Part shown: positions 13,701-15,081 of the stretch, piece after piece
How positions within the stretch are numbered: the stretch's first letter is position 1
How the letters are laid out: every line of letters begins with the position of its first letter
From: Thermoplasmatota archaeon
GTDB lineage: Archaea > Thermoplasmatota > Thermoplasmata > RBG-16-68-12 > JAJISG01
Reading direction: 5' to 3'
NCBI GenBank assembly: GCA_022848835.1
Contig: JAJISG010000283.1
Location: 1-15,081 of the forward strand
DNA: 15,081 bases
The notes under the pieces: generated by a model
Told to the model about the DNA's origin: nothing
Database searches by the model: none
Seen by the model: only the letters and a program-made list of their open reading frames with translations
Position numbers and translations under genes: made by a program

Positions 13701-14184
13701 CACCGTTGCTCAGGGGCGACCTCTGGATATGGGCCGCCAGGATCGCCAGGAAGAAGGCGGCTACCAGACCAGCCCGCTGTCCGAAGATGGCCTTTCCCAG
13801 GAAGTATGTGGGGAATATGGTGAGGGCACCCCAGACGGCAGTGGAGAACAGAAAGCTCTGCCCTATGCCAAGCTGAATGGATCCCTGGAGGTGACCGAGG
13901 AGCATGCCGGTCAGGGCAACGCTCCAACCGTAGATGGGCGGCCTGGGGTTGTTCATCCCGACAGGGAAGTTGAGCATGTTGTCCCGGAGGAGGTGCTTTC
14001 CCGTCGTGACGATGTGCTCAATGGTCCACCCGTAGTAGTAGGCATCCGATCCGCCTGATACGAGGAAGTCCTTGATGGCCAGGTCATAGGCGAAGTACGC
14101 CCGGATGAAGAGGGCGAGGGCGAAGATGCCCCCTAGAATGAGTGTGAGGTTAACCCTCGACTTGATTGACCTCTCTTCTTCCAA
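7717..14184 (-). CDS. aglB: Giant AglB/STT3 oligosaccharyltransferase with a long repeat-rich extracellular extension
   Basis: Transfers lipid-linked glycan to Asn of N-X-S/T sequons outside the membrane. Core (1-900): about 13 membrane helices to residue 490; Asp47 in GGSDAYYYGW (first metal-binding motif); NGDHDA at 160-165 (second); TISE at 361-364 (TIXE sequon-positioning motif); WWDYG at 572-576. Extension (about 908-2100): roughly eleven beta-sandwich units of carboxypeptidase-regulatory/SdrD-B type, each with a (V/L)xGxV opening strand, a D.(A/S)G.(F/Y) turn and a PGxY or similar end, then two NEW3-like domains (1880-1985 and 1990-2100). Tail: PEF (2124-2126), one membrane helix (about 2128-2146) and an Arg cluster. 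Usual STT3/AglB proteins have about 600-1000 residues. The reading frame is unbroken. The start is TTG 14184 behind AGGTGGAG; no in-frame ATG precedes residue 70, and the Asp47 position supports the start. First gene of an operon with the CARDB gene. Confidence 0.95.
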   Translation of the reverse strand: MEEERSIKSRVNLTLILGGIFALALFIRAYFAYDLAIKDFLVSGGSDAYYYGWTIEHIVTTGKHLLRDNMLNFPVGMNNPRPPIYGWSVALTGMLLGHLQGSIQLGIGQSFLFSTAVWGALTIFPTYFLGKAIFGQRAGLVAAFFLAILAAHIQRSPLSNGDHDALVLFFAVTSFYFFLRALSELKEKRWVGNWASPTAIYRGLKQLLLESRRTVLFSIMAGASVATVALTWQGWAYVPVVIIAYFIVQLLVHKLRNQDPLGVLLVFTVTLGTALLMAAPYYVATGFVRTWFDVPLILFAAALGLGLLVTVFHRLPWMLVIPSIVFGFVVGLAIASIYSPVVGQALTSGFGYFAPDKVYQTISEAQPPELSQAILSFGAVTYWLSLLGIAWMAIQFIRRPRSDYLFVLAWSAAAIFMAMSAVRFLFNASPAFAITSAWITVMIVERLGFEQVRKAVAATGGSRLTALRKGIKLRHIAGGLFVALLLILPNTWYAVDAAVPFEKKQELELEVYNSIPAFLRPPDYQEGQLFYFGAFGYTLPLKTRYFPQAWEWLRQQDAEILPFSDRPAFLSWWDYGFESIQEGRHPAVADNFQNGYEFSGAFLLAQSENEGIAILNTRLLQGDIIRHGRQLSEVVKQALERSGLDPVVVADALLRPSAYIPLIRSEPERFGEWDILISGRNARVIFLKTLFTEQLDVDGQAELYRDLRLGTGTSVGYFAVDSRLVPFSGTNTGIFYAPVKLTDHRTAELPDLRSIPVDFYRLVAETNLGEFDLDQVPPTAQISNIRIEYREMFYDSMLYRIFFGQKGSDVGLDDDGLPGISGPLRSETPLHGWMLKHFKLVYRTAYFNPYPPEEVANRTGDWTAMNLLDTAELAERIQRGEAEGTLDTTPAGNLLQGIVILEYYDGAILRGAVTTEEGRPLERVRITVLDELSIPHDVAMTDSAGFYEVILPFGDVRVVASVGDLDNRTQVGSVILALKSLEIRDDQAARIPLDIDGDGRLDYIVEENFRVKGSAIVGKAFLDLNGNSIMEAEEEGLEGLEVEVLDPLGGEVTRVLTGSDGEYEIADLTPGSYSVFLMREGRGVAEANVSLLLGEVKTQDLPVPSGGLSGKVVDEFRQAAAAALVELVEEATGLRTEVDVDEEGNYTLEGLFEGNYTLGATLEERSSLQEKVRITAGTTPTRDLVVRPMGDVTVRTVISFRPTPFVTFTLRSREGGSAVSLTTDSSGRFQTKLPEGTYDAYSLHFDGGKVYSFLGSLTVSGGDAQSLEVSLEPAVRVDGHVTQEGGAQAEGATITFEVGGATRTVTADEDGLFLIYLSRGSYRVWSLHQDEQYVAPLMLDESATLDISLSQGTLVEGRLFHDLNGNGTWDPGEGLEGVRIRLSDASGNAFSVFAREEGEYGAPLLSSVEYTLSIEERGFQPLSLGPFTPAGLANQSVVELRPERVRVEGNLVPLDTLETEGTPILFTPLGDGAVLASATADSAGLFSLELLPGLYGVVVDDGIGDGGDDVRLQNLEEETLRVPLGKSVDSLRLEVVRRVRVDGYLDLEGSPFEGNLSFSGAEEASVPVDGNFTAYLRPGTYTLFATTQVEGKRYLLLNHTSIISPTNFTSSLDEAAVLDGTVRVAGRPVTNSISLNFLRTDGARLTLDTTASGSYLAALGPGTYEISIEWRGADRIDKALRFVRYSLSQEIAVVVGESQTLDLEVSRSLDNSTLTGAVLLSGQTVSARITFQAANETALDAVFDVAGFFDISLGPGIYDVYAYRESGKSVNLTTLEVVPYVGNQATIQLEPGYRVSGIVSLDDGSRERATIEFASTASADFTTDESGIFAVYLPTGQYRVTGGVQKLERGVQVDYSFIEMLDLRESTTLNLQLSRIDLPAVEIRWDQSEKANVDAGDVVAYSLTVTNIGNVADSFSLDATLEGWSFDFEPRVVTLPFGEDNEAIVGVTISTPEDARVDHDALMIEVRSTSDTNVRDSVAVDIGIRHERGISLQLSDQPPALSPQALEYELEILNEGNGGDTFTLVLINPETLATQGWQPKLLYKGESQEERVEGVEVPAQDSTNVTLRLEIPGAVSASRAVLLAFSEGDREVEAFLEVELAFPSLDIPVEEIEVEGRSLRLGAPEFPVFLYGILAAAAAIVAILLIRRRRRRSRR
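10712..10758 (-). repeat. Short tandem DNA repeat, 30-base period, inside the STT3 extension
   Basis: A 17-base unit (AGGGTATAGTTTCCCTC on the + strand) occurs at 10712-10728 and 10742-10758. It encodes two GNYTL stretches at residues 1144-1148 and 1154-1158, so both copies carry an N-glycosylation sequon. The exact DNA match suggests a recent small duplication. Confidence 0.7.
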
Positions 14185-14186
14185 GG

Positions 14187-14226
14187 CTCCACCTGGATGG
14201 CCTATTGACAGGACTCGAATATTTAT
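14187..14226 (-). promoter_or_regulatory. STT3 operon promoter and ribosome site
   Basis: On the minus strand AAAATAG precedes ATAAATATT (14226-14218), a BRE/TATA pair whose centre is 38 bases before the TTG start. It predicts transcription from about 14196, just before the AGGTGGAG ribosome site (14194-14187). The box is 45-50 bases from the oppositely directed Trm112-like gene's box. Confidence 0.5.
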
Positions 14227-14267
14227 CTATTTTCCCAGGCCGCGCCAGAGCATAGGATGGCGAAGAG

Positions 14268-14273
14268 TTTAAG
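14268..14273 (+). promoter_or_regulatory. TATA box of the Trm112-like gene
   Basis: TTTAAG follows the purine-rich GCGAAGAG. It is centred 28 bases before ATG 14299, so the message is probably leaderless. The upstream in-frame ATG at 14257 precedes this box and would lie outside the transcript, which decides the start. Confidence 0.5.
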
Positions 14274-14298
14274 TTTGCCTACAAGTCTAGGGCCCTGG

Positions 14299-14475
14299 AT
14301 GAAGCGGGATCTCATGGAAATCCTCTGCTGTCCCGTCTGCAAGGGTGATCTGGAGCTCGAAGTGGATGTGGAAGAGGAGGAGATCTTGGAGGGGAAGCTG
14401 ATCTGTAACAGCTGCAACGAGGTCTACGAGATAAAGGAGGGTATCCCCAACCTCCTCCCCCCAGATCTTAGATAA
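14299..14475 (+). CDS. Trm112-like zinc-binding protein (methyltransferase activator family)
   Basis: 58 residues from ATG 14299. The family pattern is clear: hydrophobic LMEIL start, CPVCKGDLEL (Cys11, Cys14), an acidic spacer, CNSC (Cys36, Cys39), then YEIKEGIPNLLP. Trm112 proteins bind and activate SAM-dependent methyltransferases acting on tRNA, rRNA and release factor; archaeal Trm112 does this for several partners. Many one-domain members are of unknown partner, so the exact role is open. The frame also extends back to ATG 14257, but those 14 residues are not family-like and lie across the predicted TATA box. Its last 8 bases overlap the convergent tsr3 gene. The presence of a second RNA-modification gene next door fits a translation-related job. 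Confidence 0.88.
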   Translation: MKRDLMEILCCPVCKGDLELEVDVEEEEILEGKLICNSCNEVYEIKEGIPNLLPPDLR

Positions 14476-15013
14476 ATTCCGCCTGGGCCTTGACGACCTC
14501 TCGGCTGTCCCTAGCTTGGCGATACAGTCTGAGAGGCTCGGCGTTGAGCAGTAGGAAAATGGGTCCCCACTTGAACTTCGACAAGAGTTCCGCTGCTTGG
14601 TCCTCATCGCCCATGATGTACAGGGCCGCTGCCAGGGCCTCAACGCTTGAGAGCAGGACTGGCTTTCCGTAGTTGATCGGGTTCGCAGCTACCAAATACG
14701 GCAGGGCCCTCTCTCTGTATCCTCTCATCCTGGGAAGTCTGCCTGACTTCCATGATGTATCCAGGACACAGAGGCCCAGTCTCCTGCACCTCGCCTCGTC
14801 CTCTCTGGAGAGGGCTACTTCAGCATTGGGATTGAGGACCACTGCTCCCTTAGGCAGCTCGTGGGGCCGCGACACCAGGCGAATCAGTCCATGGCGAGCC
14901 AGTTTCTTAGACGTGCATCTCTTGGGATCACAGAGCTTGTCATGATAGGCCAGGAGTGCAACCATCGTGTCTCTGTCCTGCGGACCACAATAAATAAGGC
15001 GTTCAGAGTTCAT
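14468..15013 (-). CDS. tsr3: Tsr3, 18S/16S rRNA aminocarboxypropyltransferase (DUF367)
   Basis: Tsr3 transfers the aminocarboxypropyl (acp) group of SAM to the hypermodified uridine-derived base of small-subunit rRNA. The 181 residues match archaeal members. Signature segments are all visible: HDKLCDPKRCTSKKL (24-38), VVLNPNAEVALSREDE (58-73), LDTSW (84-88, usually DCSW), LPYLVAANPINYGKP (104-118), SVEALAAALYIMG (123-135) and FKWGPIFLLLN (147-157). ATG 15013 overlaps the stop of an upstream minus-strand gene as ATGA, so it is downstream in an operon and shows no promoter of its own. The 3' end overlaps the Trm112-like gene by 8 bases, tail to tail. Confidence 0.96.
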   Translation of the reverse strand: MNSERLIYCGPQDRDTMVALLAYHDKLCDPKRCTSKKLARHGLIRLVSRPHELPKGAVVLNPNAEVALSREDEARCRRLGLCVLDTSWKSGRLPRMRGYRERALPYLVAANPINYGKPVLLSSVEALAAALYIMGDEDQAAELLSKFKWGPIFLLLNAEPLRLYRQARDSREVVKAQAEFI

Positions 15014-15081
15014 AACATTAAGGCCACTGTGATGACAAGTACGACGCTGAGAATGATGAGTGATGGGCGATCTGAGTGGCT
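15010..15081 (-). CDS. C-terminal fragment of a membrane protein entering from the right edge
   Basis: On the minus strand the frame is open from the right edge for 23 codons and stops at 15012-15010, sharing ATGA with the tsr3 start. The end is a hydrophobic stretch, PSLIILSVVLVITVALML, typical of a C-terminal membrane helix. The ATGA overlap makes a real gene likely. Family not recognised. Confidence 0.55.
   Translation of the reverse strand, partial: SHSDRPSLIILSVVLVITVALML

Noticed and set aside
14257..14298. N-terminal extension of the Trm112-like protein from ATG 14257
   Set aside because: The segment spans the predicted TATA box and is not found in the family pattern, which begins at the second ATG.
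1..15081. CRISPR array, insertion sequence or integrase
   Set aside because: No regularly spaced repeats, transposase motifs or flanking inverted repeats were seen.

Overview
The window is archaeal. It encodes a transcription factor B, an AglB/STT3 oligosaccharyltransferase, an archaeal translin-family protein, Tsr3 and a Trm112-like protein, and several genes have archaeal BRE/TATA promoters close to the start codon. Moderately high GC, folate-type purine genes and secreted proteins with carboxypeptidase-regulatory and CARDB/NEW3 domains suggest a euryarchaeote of the Thermoplasmatota kind. That placement is inference; no rRNA gene is present.

Left part (1-1434, + strand): the tail of an unidentified gene, a small three-helix membrane protein gene broken by a -1 frame change, and tfb with a hairpin just before its ribosome binding site.

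Centre (1477-6306): a purine/one-carbon cluster in two divergent arms. purH-purN runs left on the minus strand; folD and purD run right. FolD makes the 10-formyl-THF that PurN and PurH consume; PurD makes GAR, the substrate of PurN. The 395-base gap between the arms holds the least ordinary DNA here: a strong TATA box, a 13-base-pair stem with a C-rich 26-base loop and a U-run, and a second small hairpin that encloses the folD start and shares its sequence with the first stem. It could be a free small RNA, a folD leader switch, or a set of protein operators.

Right of purD, a translin-family gene overlaps the purD end. It meets head-on a two-gene minus-strand operon (14184 to 6950): a 2155-residue STT3/AglB whose catalytic core carries about eleven beta-sandwich repeats, two NEW3-like domains and a C-terminal PEF-transmembrane-Arg tail, followed by an ATGA-coupled membrane-anchored CARDB protein rich in N-glycosylation sequons. 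Together they look like an N-glycosylation and cell-surface module.

Right end (14299-15081): a Trm112-like zinc protein on the + strand overlaps at its 3' end the minus-strand tsr3 gene, which is in turn ATGA-coupled to the tail of a membrane protein entering from the right edge.
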